A stretch of 12,256 bases of DNA from an uncultured Oscillospiraceae bacterium (GTDB lineage: Bacteria > Bacillota > Clostridia > Oscillospirales > Acutalibacteraceae), in the NCBI GenBank assembly GCA_900549945.1, contig URQJ01000040.1, forward strand, positions 1 through 12,256, given 5' to 3'. Below are positions 1 to 8,951 of the stretch, piece by piece; the first letter of the stretch is position 1, and the number at the start of each line of letters is the position of its first letter. The translations under genes were made by a program, and so were the position numbers. The notes under the pieces were generated by a model. That model made no database searches. It was not told where the DNA came from and saw nothing but the letters and a program-made list of their open reading frames with translations.

Positions 1-2
1 AA

Positions 3-1604
3 ACGATCGCCGAGGCCGAGCGCGCCGTGGCCGAATCCATGCGCAAGAAGCTCGAGGCGGAAAAGCTCGAGACGCAGCCGCTCAAGGGTGCGCAGGCCGC
101 AGAGGAAAGCAGCTACTGTTTTCCGCCGATCACAATGCTTGCCTCGAGCAAAAAGGTGGACGCGAGCGTCGAAACCGAGGAGCTGCAGACGAACGGCAAA
201 ATGCTTGTCGAAACGCTCAAGAGCTTCGGCGTGCAGACGAAAATTCTCGATATCTGCCGTGGTCCAGCCGTCACGCGCTATGAGCTGCAGCCGGCGGCGG
301 GCGTGAAGATCAGTAAAATCACAAACCTTGCCGACGACCTTGCGATGAACCTCGCTGCAACCGGCGTGCGCATCGAGGCGCCGATTCCCGGCAAGGCTGC
401 GGTCGGCATCGAGGTGCCGAACAAGGCGAAGAGCATCGTGCGCATGCGCGAGCTGATCGAGTCAAACAGCTTCGTGACGTCGAAAAGCCACCTCACCGTG
501 GCGCTTGGCCGCGACATCGCCGGTCAGGTCACGGTGGCGGATCTCGCGAAAATGCCGCACGTTCTGATCGCCGGCACGACTGGCTCAGGCAAATCGGTCT
601 GCATCAATTCGCTGATCGTCAGCCTGCTCTATAAATCCGGCCCGGACGACGTGCGCTTTCTGATGATTGACCCGAAGGTCGTCGAGCTCGGCATCTATAA
701 CGGCATTCCGCACCTGCTTGTCCCGGTCGTGACCGACCCGCGCAAGGCGGCCGGCGCGCTGAACTGGGCTGTTACGGAGATGCTCAAGCGATACAAAATC
801 TTCGCGGAAAACAATGTGCGCGACCTCAAGGGCTACAACGCCCTCGCCGAGGCAAACGGCTATCAGGACGAAAACGGCCAGCCGATGCACAAGATGCCGC
901 AGATCGTCATCATCATCGACGAGCTTTCCGACCTCATGATGGCCGCGCCGAACGAGGTGGAGGACGCCATCTGCCGCCTCGCGCAGATGGCCCGTGCGGC
1001 GGGCATGCACCTTGTCGTCGCGACGCAGCGCCCGTCCGTGGACGTTGTAACCGGCCTGATCAAGGCGAATATCCCGAGCCGCATCGCGTTTGCGGTATCC
1101 TCGGCGATCGATTCGCGCACGATCCTCGACGGCGGCGGCGCTGAAAAGCTGCTCGGTCAGGGCGACATGCTGTTCTCGCCGGTCGGCGCGCAGAAGCCGC
1201 TGCGCATTCAGGGCTGCTTTGTCAGCGACAGCGAGATCGAATCCGTCGTCGATTTCGTGCGCAACTCGAAGGCGGTTGTCTACGACGACAAGGTCGCCGA
1301 GGAAATTGAGCGCAACGCGGTCGCCGAGAGCGGCAAATCCGGCGGTGTGGACAGCGCGGACGACGAGGGCAGCGGCGATCCGATGATGAACGAGGCGATC
1401 AAGTGCGTCGTAGAGGCCGGACAGGCCTCCACCTCGCTCCTGCAGCGCCGCCTGCGCCTCGGCTACGCGCGCGCGGGCCGCCTGATCGACGAGATGGAGC
1501 AGATGGGCATCGTCGGCCCGCACGAGGGCTCGAAACCGCGTCAGGTGCTGATAACCTATGCGCAGTGGCTCGAGATGAACATGCAGAAATCGGACGCGGG
1601 ATGA
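3..1604 (+). CDS. ftsK: DNA translocase FtsK/SpoIIIE family (5' partial)
   Basis: Hexameric ATP-driven double-stranded DNA pump that clears chromosome DNA from the division septum or moves it into the forespore. The frame is open to the left edge, so the N-terminal membrane domain and true start lie outside the window; a GTG at 27 is internal. About 534 residues are visible: a charged linker, the alpha/beta motor and the gamma domain. Walker A GTTGSGKS is at nt 573-596. Walker B (IVIIIDE) has its Asp at nt 918-920. The conserved [20 protein letters not shown] segment follows, then an acidic linker near nt 1330-1380 and a winged-helix gamma domain (about nt 1380-1555) that in this family reads KOPS/SRS polarity sequences. 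The stop overlaps the next ATG by 4 bp, suggesting coupling. Whether it acts as FtsK (division) or SpoIIIE (sporulation) cannot be decided without the N-terminus and genome context. Confidence 0.96.
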   Translation, partial: TIAEAERAVAESMRKKLEAEKLETQPLKGAQAAEESSYCFPPITMLASSKKVDASVETEELQTNGKMLVETLKSFGVQTKILDICRGPAVTRYELQPAAGVKISKITNLADDLAMNLAATGVRIEAPIPGKAAVGIEVPNKAKSIVRMRELIESNSFVTSKSHLTVALGRDIAGQVTVADLAKMPHVLIAGTTGSGKSVCINSLIVSLLYKSGPDDVRFLMIDPKVVELGIYNGIPHLLVPVVTDPRKAAGALNWAVTEMLKRYKIFAENNVRDLKGYNALAEANGYQDENGQPMHKMPQIVIIIDELSDLMMAAPNEVEDAICRLAQMARAAGMHLVVATQRPSVDVVTGLIKANIPSRIAFAVSSAIDSRTILDGGGAEKLLGQGDMLFSPVGAQKPLRIQGCFVSDSEIESVVDFVRNSKAVVYDDKVAEEIERNAVAESGKSGGVDSADDEGSGDPMMNEAIKCVVEAGQASTSLLQRRLRLGYARAGRLIDEMEQMGIVGPHEGSKPRQVLITYAQWLEMNMQKSDAG

Positions 1605-2551
1605 GCCGGCAGATGAAAGAGACGGAGCGGCTTCGGCGCTGCCTGCGCGCTTTGCTCGCGGCGTTTGCTGCGGCTCTGCTCATTTTCAGCTATACGCCGC
1701 CGGGAAAGGCGGTGTGGGCGCAGCTCATGCGCACGGCTGGGCTCGCGCACTTTACCGCGGCTTTGTCTGCGGACGCGCTCCACGTCCACGTGATCTCGGT
1801 CGGCAAGGCCGATGCGATTCTGCTTGAAAGCCCGGAGGCTGCGGTGCTCGTTGACTGCGGCACGGCGGACGCGGCGCAGGAGATCTTGAATTATCTCGAT
1901 GCGCGCGGGATCGATCGGCTCAGCGCTGTCTGGATCTCGCACCCGGACGACGACCACAGCGGCGGACTTTCGGAAATTGCGCAGAGCCTGCCCGTCGGGG
2001 AGGTTGTCGAGTCCGCTTCGGCGGAAAGCGCGGCCGGCTCGGCTTCGCTGCCTGAGGCGCTTCCTGTGCGCCGCACAGCGGCCGGAGAGTATTTTGCGTA
2101 CGGTGGCATGCGGCTCGAGGTACTCGGCCCGCTGGAGGATTACGCGGAGGCGAACGACAGCTCGGTCGTGTTCCGCTTACAGTACGGCGATTTTTCCATG
2201 CTGTTCTGCGGCGATATCGAGGAAGCGGCGGAGCAGGCGCTTCTAAAAAGCGGCGCGCCGCTTCGGGCGGACGTCCTCAAGGTCGCGCACCACGGCAGCA
2301 ATACCTCGACCTCCGCGGCGCTGCTCGAGGCCGTCCGCCCCCGATACGCGGCGATCTCGAGCGGCGAGGACCGGAACCTGCTTCCGCGCAACGCCGTTTT
2401 AAAGCGTCTGGACGCGGCGGGCGCAGAGGTGTTCCGCACCGATACGGACGGCACCGTTGTGTTCTCGGCAGCACAGGGAGAAATCGCGGTGACAACAGAA
2501 AATGGGCGGTCTGCTTTGCCGCAGGCCGCAGGGAAAGGATCAGAACCATGA
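1601..2551 (+). CDS. ComEC/Rec2-like metallo-beta-lactamase-fold protein, membrane-anchored
   Basis: A 316-residue protein with one N-terminal hydrophobic segment (about residues 14-32, after a basic start), so the catalytic domain probably lies outside the membrane. The MBL-fold domain (about 60-295) resembles the C-terminal domain of the DNA-uptake protein ComEC and free-standing ComEC-like hydrolases. Metal motif HPDDDH lies at 114-119, the HxDxDH variant in which Asp replaces the second His of classical HxHxDH. FCGD (Asp205) and VAHHGS (His230-His231) follow, and NDSSVVFRL before FCGD is typical of the ComEC-like subgroup. The first ATG, at 1601, is chosen because it forms an ATGA overlap with the ftsK stop and gives a clean signal/anchor; an upstream frame extension would sit inside ftsK. 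The next gene is DUF3006, a known neighbour of this subgroup. Nuclease or phosphodiesterase activity is inferred; the substrate is unknown, and the ComEC pore domain is absent. Confidence 0.9.
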   Translation: MSRQMKETERLRRCLRALLAAFAAALLIFSYTPPGKAVWAQLMRTAGLAHFTAALSADALHVHVISVGKADAILLESPEAAVLVDCGTADAAQEILNYLDARGIDRLSAVWISHPDDDHSGGLSEIAQSLPVGEVVESASAESAAGSASLPEALPVRRTAAGEYFAYGGMRLEVLGPLEDYAEANDSSVVFRLQYGDFSMLFCGDIEEAAEQALLKSGAPLRADVLKVAHHGSNTSTSAALLEAVRPRYAAISSGEDRNLLPRNAVLKRLDAAGAEVFRTDTDGTVVFSAAQGEIAVTTENGRSALPQAAGKGSEP

Positions 2552-2769
2552 AGAAAATGACGATCGACCGCTTCGACGGCATCTATGCCATCTGCGAGGA
2601 TAAGGACAGGAATTTCTTTGCGATCGAGCTCGGCGAGCTTCCGCAGGGGGCGAAGGCCGGCGATGTGCTTACGGTTACGGACGAGGGTACGCTGGAAATC
2701 GACCGGGAAGAAACGGCGCGCCGTCAAAAGCGCGTGCAGGAAAAGCAGGCGAAGCTCCTCGGCCTTTAA
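2548..2769 (+). CDS. DUF3006 family small protein
   Basis: A 73-residue acidic/basic protein of unknown function. The start (MTIDRFDGIYAICED) and the short beta-rich body that follows (FFAIELGELP, GAKAGDVLTV, EGTLEIDRE) are typical of DUF3006, which often reads IDRFEG..A..E. The C-terminal third (residues about 47-70) is a charged, probably helical tail rich in Arg, Lys and Glu. The ATG overlaps the stop of the MBL gene by 4 bp, so translation is probably coupled. DUF3006 genes recur next to ComEC-like MBL proteins, which suggests an accessory or partner role, but no biochemical function is established. No signal peptide or membrane segment is visible, so it should be cytoplasmic unless it is recruited to the MBL protein. 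Confidence 0.87.
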   Translation: MKKMTIDRFDGIYAICEDKDRNFFAIELGELPQGAKAGDVLTVTDEGTLEIDREETARRQKRVQEKQAKLLGL

Positions 2770-2805
2770 GGCGGCCTGCACGCAGAAGAAAAGAGGTTTT
2801 GCCAA

Positions 2806-3819
2806 ATGGGACGTTTGAGTTATATTTTTCACTGCATTGCGCACATGGACTACAGGGCGCTGCTCGAGACGGTTGGCACCGTGCACGGGCTCTGCGGCAA
2901 AAACCGCGCATGGCTTCTGTTCGACATTACGAAATGCGGCTTTAAGTTCGGCGCAGGCTATAAGGACTACCTGCTCTGCGAATTTTTTAATATGAACGAC
3001 GCCCAGCGCGCGACATTTGTCACGCGCGGCATCAACAACACGATCACAAAGATGCTGAACGACCCGGCGTACTACCACATCTTCGACAACAAGAATGAGT
3101 TTTACACGGTCTTTTCGGCGTATCTGCACCGCGGCTGGCTGGACTTCAGCGGAAGCGACCGCGCGGCGTTCTCTGCGTTTATGGCGGGCAAGGACGCCGT
3201 GATCTGCAAACCGCGGGACGCCTCCTGCGGCGTCGGCGTTGAAAAGCTCCGTAAGGCGGATTTCACGTCTTTAGATGATATGTACGACTACCTCGAAAAG
3301 GCCGGGGCCGATATCGTGGAGGAGGTGGTCGAGCAGCACCCCGACATGAACCGGATCAACCCCGGCTCCGTCAACACGATCCGTGTGTACACGATGCTCG
3401 CCGAAGGCGTTTCAAATGTGGTGTACGCGTGCATCCGCATGGGCAACAGCGACCGGCCGGTGGACAATATCAATGCGGGCGGTATGTATTCGCCGGTCGA
3501 TCTGGAAACCGGCAAAATCGCCTGCGCCGCCTGCGATAAGCAGCGCATTGTCTATGAGCGCCACCCGCGCACCGGCTGCGTTCTCAAGGGTTATCAGATC
3601 CCCTTCTGGGAGGAAACGATGGCTCTCTGCCGCGAGGCGGCGTACAAGGTGCCGCAGATGGGGTATGTCGGCTGGGATGTGGCGATTACGGCCGACGGTC
3701 CGCTTTTCATCGAGGCGAACAACCTGCCCGGCCACGATGCGTTTCCGCAGATGCCTTTGCAGGCGCCCGACAAAATCGGCATCCTGCCCGTATTTCAAAA
3801 ATACATCAAGGGGCTGTGA
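2806..3819 (+). CDS. Sugar-transfer-associated ATP-grasp protein
   Basis: A 337-residue ATP-grasp enzyme resembling the 'sugar-transfer associated ATP-grasp' family (ATPgrasp_ST). Members couple ATP hydrolysis to forming an amide, peptide or similar bond and often sit in capsule or exopolysaccharide loci. Visible features are a nucleotide-binding VICKPRDASCGVGV segment (Lys135), a conserved INPGSVNTIRVYTML stretch (185-198), NINAGGMYSPVDLETG (221-236), and a C-terminal metal site GWDVAITADGPLFIEANNLPG with Asp291, Glu303 and Asn305. The start is supported by AAGAGG at 2791-2796, 9 nt upstream. It lies 36 nt after the DUF3006 stop with no terminator between, so it may belong to the ftsK-MBL-DUF3006 transcript. 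No glycosyltransferase or polysaccharide gene is nearby, so the substrate cannot be guessed. Its last 14 bp overlap the convergent minus-strand gene. Confidence 0.85.
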   Translation: MGRLSYIFHCIAHMDYRALLETVGTVHGLCGKNRAWLLFDITKCGFKFGAGYKDYLLCEFFNMNDAQRATFVTRGINNTITKMLNDPAYYHIFDNKNEFYTVFSAYLHRGWLDFSGSDRAAFSAFMAGKDAVICKPRDASCGVGVEKLRKADFTSLDDMYDYLEKAGADIVEEVVEQHPDMNRINPGSVNTIRVYTMLAEGVSNVVYACIRMGNSDRPVDNINAGGMYSPVDLETGKIACAACDKQRIVYERHPRTGCVLKGYQIPFWEETMALCREAAYKVPQMGYVGWDVAITADGPLFIEANNLPGHDAFPQMPLQAPDKIGILPVFQKYIKGL

Positions 3820-4240
3820 CGGTGCCGCGACCGGCGCCCGGTGCTTCGGCGCGCAGGGAGATGCGGTCCGCCGCCTTTGCGCAGAGCTTGCAGAGCGCTG
3901 CGGCGGGGATCGTGAGGAAGAACCATATGGCGGAAAACGGGATGCAGACTTGGCCGAGGATGTTCATCGGCAGCGCGGAGTAATCCCAGACATGCAGGTG
4001 CAGCACCCGGTTCACAAGGATGCCGAGCGCAAACTCAACACCGGTGATAATCAGAGAGCCGGCCGCACATCTTGCGGCGAGGCTCTTTTTTTCCATGCGC
4101 TCGCAGCAGATACGGTTGATCAGCACCATGCACACGCCGCCGGCGAGCGCCATGGAGGAGTGTGTGTAGCCGCGCCAAAGCACCTCGAGCGTCGGGTATG
4201 CGCAGCTTCCCAGAATGAATATCAGGCTGTTTTTCTTCAT
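3806..4240 (-). CDS. Putative ABC-transporter type IV (CmpB-like) membrane protein
   Basis: A 144-residue integral membrane protein with about four hydrophobic segments (residues roughly 4-20, 27-45, 56-75, 95-118) and a basic, Ala/Gly-rich tail. The segments LEVLWRG near the start, EFALGILVNRVL in the middle, then VWDYSALPMNILGQVCIPFS match the family annotated 'putative ABC-transporter type IV' (PF06541, once DUF1113). Function is unproven; the name does not show that it transports anything, and no ATPase gene is adjacent. ATG at 4240 is preferred: AAGGA (4253-4257) is 12 nt away, against 3 nt for an alternative GTG at 4249. It is transcribed alone and away from galE. Its 3' end runs 14 bp into the ATP-grasp gene on the other strand, and no terminator separates them. 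Confidence 0.78.
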   Translation of the reverse strand: MKKNSLIFILGSCAYPTLEVLWRGYTHSSMALAGGVCMVLINRICCERMEKKSLAARCAAGSLIITGVEFALGILVNRVLHLHVWDYSALPMNILGQVCIPFSAIWFFLTIPAAALCKLCAKAADRISLRAEAPGAGRGTVTAP

Positions 4241-4288
4241 CTTGTTCACGCGTCCTTATCTGTTTTCTTCGGCGCCGTGCGCAAAAGG

Positions 4289-4322
4289 CTGCATCCGGCC
4301 CGATGGCGCAGACCGGATGCAG
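4289..4322 (-). terminator. 10-bp hairpin in minus-strand leader (terminator-like)
   Basis: CTGCATCCGG (4289-4298) pairs perfectly with CCGGATGCAG (4313-4322) around a 14-nt loop. Read on the minus strand, the stem is followed by CCTTTTGCG, a short U tract, so it resembles a weak intrinsic terminator or attenuator about 50 nt before the CmpB-like start. Read on the plus strand it is followed only by TTTG. Its role is inferred; it could also be a plain structural repeat. Confidence 0.35.
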
Positions 4323-4484
4323 TTTGTAGGGGTGCCGCACGAAACTTCATTATGCCGTCAAAATTGAGTATGCGCAGTTTCGGGCGCGTTATTGCATGCG
4401 GCGGAAAAAGCGCGCAAAAAATCCTGTGAAAAAAGAGGCAACAAAAACACAATGAATTCGCATCAAAATGCGGATGCCGGGGGC

Positions 4485-4513
4485 TGTACAAAACGGGGAT
4501 AACCGTGTATAAT
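4485..4513 (+). promoter_or_regulatory. Sigma-A promoter of galE
   Basis: The -35 TGTACA (4485-4490, 4 of 6 matches to TTGACA) and a perfect -10 TATAAT (4508-4513) are separated by 17 nt. Transcription should begin near 4520, leaving a leader of about 40 nt before the galE ATG. No operator or CRE-like catabolite site was recognised beside it. Confidence 0.8.
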
Positions 4514-4561
4514 TTAGGCAGATAAGAAATCCGGTTACAAATGAGAAAGGACGGAAGAACT

Positions 4562-5578
4562 ATGAGAATTCTGGTTACGGGCGGCACGGGCTACATCGGC
4601 AGCCACACCTGCATTTCCCTGCTCGAAAAGGGCTACGACGTCACGATCGTCGACAATCTCGTCAACAGCAAGGCGCTCGTCGTGGACCGCATCGAAGCGC
4701 TCAGCGGCAAAAAGGTGAAATTCTTTGAGGCGGACGTCTGCGATGCCGCGGCGCTGCGCAGAATTTTTGCTGAGGATGAGATTTTCGCAGTCATCCATTT
4801 TGCGGGTCTCAAGGCGGTCGGCGAATCGGTGCAGATCCCGCTGCGCTACTACGAAAACAATCTGGTCTCCACACTGAGCCTCTTGCAGGTGATGGAGGAG
4901 TTCAAGGTCAAAAACTTTGTGTTCAGTTCGTCCGCGACGGTTTACGGCAACCCCGCTTCGGTGCCGATCCGCGAGGATTTCCCGCTCTCGACGACGAACC
5001 CCTACGGTACGACGAAGCTGATGATCGAGCGCATCCTGCTCGACTACGCCCATGCAAACCCCGGTTTCAACCCGATCATCCTGCGCTATTTCAACCCGGT
5101 CGGCGCGCACGAAAGCGGCACGATCGGCGAGGACCCGAACGGCATTCCGAACAACCTTGTGCCGTACATCACGCAGGTGGCGGTCGGAAAGCTCAAGTGC
5201 CTCGGCGTTTTCGGCGACGATTACCCGACGAAGGACGGCACGGGCGTGCGCGACTACATCCATGTGGTCGATCTCGCAGAAGGCCATGCGGCGGCGCTCA
5301 AAAAGTTTGAAGAATCGGACTGCGGCGTGCGCATCTATAATCTCGGCACCGGAGTCGGCTACTCCGTGCTCGACATCGTCCACGCCTTTGAAAAGTGCGT
5401 CGGCCGCCCGATCCCGTATGAGATCAAAGCGCGCCGCGCAGGCGACATCCCGGAATGCTATGCGGACAGCACGAAGGCGTTCGAGGAGCTCGGCTGGAAG
5501 GCGAATAAGACGCTTGACGACATGTGCGCCGATTCCTGGCGCTGGCAGACGAAGAACCCGAACGGCTATGGGGAATAA
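4562..5578 (+). CDS. galE: UDP-glucose 4-epimerase
   Basis: Interconverts UDP-glucose and UDP-galactose in the Leloir pathway using tightly bound NAD; cytoplasmic, an extended short-chain dehydrogenase/reductase. At 338 residues it equals the E. coli enzyme in length. The NAD motif GGTGYIG is at 7-13, the catalytic Ser/Tyr/Lys set is Ser124, Tyr148 and Lys152 (YGTTK), and there are conserved RYFNPVGAH (175-183) and GVRDYIHVVDLA (228-239) segments. ATG 4562 is chosen over an in-frame ATG at 4541 because the protein then begins MRILVTGG as the family does, and AAAGGA (4546-4551) lies 10 nt upstream, inside the alternative extension. The substrate gate equivalent to E. coli Tyr299 is Cys299 (in IPECYAD), as in human GALE Cys307, which predicts activity on UDP-GlcNAc/GalNAc too. 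It has its own promoter, and maf overlaps its 3' end. Confidence 0.97.
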   Translation: MRILVTGGTGYIGSHTCISLLEKGYDVTIVDNLVNSKALVVDRIEALSGKKVKFFEADVCDAAALRRIFAEDEIFAVIHFAGLKAVGESVQIPLRYYENNLVSTLSLLQVMEEFKVKNFVFSSSATVYGNPASVPIREDFPLSTTNPYGTTKLMIERILLDYAHANPGFNPIILRYFNPVGAHESGTIGEDPNGIPNNLVPYITQVAVGKLKCLGVFGDDYPTKDGTGVRDYIHVVDLAEGHAAALKKFEESDCGVRIYNLGTGVGYSVLDIVHAFEKCVGRPIPYEIKARRAGDIPECYADSTKAFEELGWKANKTLDDMCADSWRWQTKNPNGYGE

Positions 5579-6149
5579 GCCGCCGCGTCTGATTCTGGCC
5601 TCCTCGTCGGTCAACCGCCGGCAGATTCTCGAACGCGCCGGCATCGCTTTTGACTGGATAGCTTCCAATGCTGACGAAACAGCAGCGGGGCTTTCGCCGG
5701 AGGCGCTCGTGCTCGAGCTTTCGAAACGCAAGCTCGAGGCGGTTCTGCCGCGCTGTGCGCCGCCGGATGTCGTTGTGGCGGCGGATACGGTCGCGTCGAT
5801 CGGCGGCGAGATTCTCGGAAAGCCGCATGACGCGGCAGAGGCGAGCCGTTTCCTGCACCTGCTTTCCGGCAGGACGCATGTGGTGTACACGGGCGTAAGC
5901 ATCGCCTTCGCGGGCAAGCGCGCCGCGTTCTGCGAGACGACGGACGTGACCTTTTACCCGCTCTCGGAGCAGGAGATCGATACGTATGTTGCGAGCGGCG
6001 AGCCGTTCGGCAAGGCCGGCGCCTATGGCATTCAAGGGCCTGCGGTGCTCTTTGTCGAGCGGATCTGCGGCGATTACAACAATATCTTCGGCCTGCCCGC
6101 GGCACGCCTGATGCGGGAGATCCGCGCGCTCATGCAGGCGGACAAATAA
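5568..6149 (+). CDS. maf: Maf-family nucleoside triphosphate pyrophosphatase
   Basis: A house-cleaning enzyme that hydrolyses non-canonical or excess nucleotides to monophosphates; the YhdE/Maf subgroup prefers dTTP, UTP and modified pyrimidines. At 193 residues it has the normal length. Visible motifs are LILASSSVNRRQIL at the start (usual form ASxSPRRxxLL), AADT at 71-74 with the presumed catalytic Asp73, GKP at 84-86, SGRTHVVYTGV at 100-110, EPFGKAGAYGIQG at 145-157 and NNIFGLP at 171-177. The AYGIQG form points to the dTTP/UTP class and not the YceF m7GTP class. Two small departures are V-N for the usual P-R in the first motif and Gly for Asp in the EPxDKAG motif. The ATG at 5568 lies 11 bp inside galE; there is only a weak ribosome site, so translation probably depends on galE ribosomes. 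Confidence 0.93.
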   Translation: MGNKPPRLILASSSVNRRQILERAGIAFDWIASNADETAAGLSPEALVLELSKRKLEAVLPRCAPPDVVVAADTVASIGGEILGKPHDAAEASRFLHLLSGRTHVVYTGVSIAFAGKRAAFCETTDVTFYPLSEQEIDTYVASGEPFGKAGAYGIQGPAVLFVERICGDYNNIFGLPAARLMREIRALMQADK

Positions 6150-6151
6150 CA

Positions 6152-6196
6152 AAATCCCCCCTTTCGGCGTATACTGGTATGTCGGAAGGGGGATTT
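6152..6196 (+). promoter_or_regulatory. Hairpin that sequesters the yunB ribosome site
   Basis: AAATCCCCC (6152-6160) pairs with GGGGGATTT (6188-6196). After one bulged C (6161), TTTC (6162-6165) pairs with GGAA (6184-6187), with one G-U pair. The 18-nt loop is 6166-6183. The yunB Shine-Dalgarno AAGGGGGA (6186-6193) lies wholly inside the right arm, 6 nt before the ATG. No U tract follows, so it is not a good intrinsic terminator. Translational repression of yunB is the natural inference. Confidence 0.55.
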
Positions 6197-6199
6197 CGA

Positions 6200-6802
6200 A
6201 TGCGACGCTTCAAGATGGGACGCCGCCCGGCGCGCGGCCGGCGGATTCTGCTCGTGCTGTTTGTGCTTGCCGCCGTAACGGCGGTGTTCGCCGAAGCCCG
6301 GCTGCCTGCCGTCAAAGCGGAGCTTCAGCAGGCCGCACTCAGCGCATGGGGGCAGGAACAGATTGCGAAAACCGTGGAGGCGCAGCTTCCGGAGAGCACG
6401 GCCTCCGAGAGCGGCTCGCTCGTTTCGCTCGATACATATGAACTCAGCACGCTGAAAACCGCCCTGACGGCCGCCCTGCAAAGCGCGCTGACCGGAAAGG
6501 CAACGGCTTGGGTGCCGGTCGGCAACCTTACGGGCGTTGCGCTTTTCAACGGCCGCGGCTTCAAGGTGCCGGTCTCCTTTTCGGTGGACGGCGTCGTTTC
6601 CGTCGATTTTGAGAGCACGCTGGTTTCCGCCGGCATCAACCGCACGAAATATGCGGTGACGATGACCGTTGCGGCAGAGCTGTACAGCACGTCCGTGTCG
6701 TTCCCGGACGCCGTGGCGGTCGAGAGCACGTACCCGGTTTACGAATCAGTGCTCGAGGGCGAGGTGCCGCGCTATGCGGCGGGGCTTGTCTCCGCTGGCT
6801 GA
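6200..6802 (+). CDS. yunB: Sporulation protein YunB
   Basis: A 200-residue membrane-anchored protein resembling YunB, a mother-cell sporulation protein in Bacillus whose exact biochemical role is unclear. A basic N-terminus (MRRFKMGRRPARGRR) is followed by one membrane segment (about 16-31) and an outside domain. The family's hallmark stretch is present at about 103-122: WVPVGNLTG, then LFNGRGFKVPV. It is followed by GVVSVDFES, GINRTKYAV and PVYESVLEGEVP near the end. ATG 6200 is chosen because AAGGGGGA lies 6 nt upstream; an in-frame ATG at 6179 falls in the hairpin loop and lacks a good ribosome site. It follows maf by 50 nt without a clear promoter, so it probably shares the galE-maf transcript or has an unrecognised sporulation promoter. 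Its presence is the main evidence that the organism sporulates. Confidence 0.85.
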   Translation: MRRFKMGRRPARGRRILLVLFVLAAVTAVFAEARLPAVKAELQQAALSAWGQEQIAKTVEAQLPESTASESGSLVSLDTYELSTLKTALTAALQSALTGKATAWVPVGNLTGVALFNGRGFKVPVSFSVDGVVSVDFESTLVSAGINRTKYAVTMTVAAELYSTSVSFPDAVAVESTYPVYESVLEGEVPRYAAGLVSAG

Positions 6803-6837
6803 GCCGCAAATTTTTCCGCAGAATTACGTTTTCTGCA

Positions 6838-6866
6838 TTGGATTTCCGCGCGCTTTGTGGTACAAT
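6838..6866 (+). promoter_or_regulatory. Extended -10 promoter of ligA
   Basis: TACAAT (6861-6866) is preceded by TGG (6858-6860), giving an extended -10. A weak -35, TTGGAT (6838-6843, 3 of 6 matches to TTGACA), sits at 17-nt spacing. The leader to the ligA ATG would be about 50 nt. It lies in the 120-nt gap after yunB, the longest non-coding gap between plus-strand genes downstream of galE. Confidence 0.7.
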
Positions 6867-6868
6867 AA

Positions 6869-8905
<2,037 letters not shown>

Positions 8906-8915
8906 AGGAAGGGGC

Positions 8916-8934
8916 GCGCAGGGGAGGCCTGCGC
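8916..8934. other. Small hairpin with GGAGG loop between ligA and the YcxB-like gene
   Basis: GCGCAGG (8916-8922) pairs with CCTGCGC (8928-8934); the 5-nt loop is GGAGG. It lies 10 nt after the ligA stop and 17 nt before the next ATG, and no U tract follows, so it is not a normal terminator. Exposing a ribosome-site-like GGAGG in the loop may be chance; any role is unknown. Confidence 0.35.
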
Positions 8935-8951
8935 CGAAACAGGTGGTCAAC

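Larger units (their letters stand above)
4241..4561. other. Divergent intergenic region before galE
   Basis: This 321-nt gene-free stretch separates the minus-strand CmpB-like gene from galE and is visibly more A-rich than the flanking genes, especially 4405-4460. It holds the galE promoter (4485-4513), a 10-bp hairpin at 4289-4322 and a short hairpin CGCAT-CAAA-ATGCG at 4459-4472 just upstream of the galE -35. I could not assign a convincing minus-strand promoter: a CATAAT-like -10 (plus 4349-4354) has no matching -35 at normal spacing. No open frame with a plausible ribosome site was seen. Confidence 0.6.

Noticed and set aside
4289..4322. Enterobacterial REP-like element (GCCGGATGC-type core)
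   Set aside because: The resemblance is limited to the CCGGATGC arm; only one copy occurs here and the host is not an enterobacterium.
3383..4429. 348-codon plus-strand open frame across the ATP-grasp end and the CmpB-like gene
   Set aside because: Two real genes on different frames and strands explain the region; the frame's product is Arg/Ser-rich and has no motif.
4535..5917. 460-codon minus-strand open frame over galE and maf
   Set aside because: It would cover the galE promoter side and two clear plus-strand genes; its composition is typical of an antisense shadow and there is no ribosome site.
6149..6184. Sigma-E-type promoter directly before yunB (TATACTGG as -10)
   Set aside because: Only about half of the CATACAAT -10 matches, no -35 sits at 14-nt spacing, and the start would fall almost on the ribosome site.
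6795..6826. Terminator after yunB (GGCT-GAGCC type pairs followed by TTTTT)
   Set aside because: Only a 4-5 bp imperfect stem can be formed near the T run; too weak to call, though some attenuation cannot be excluded.
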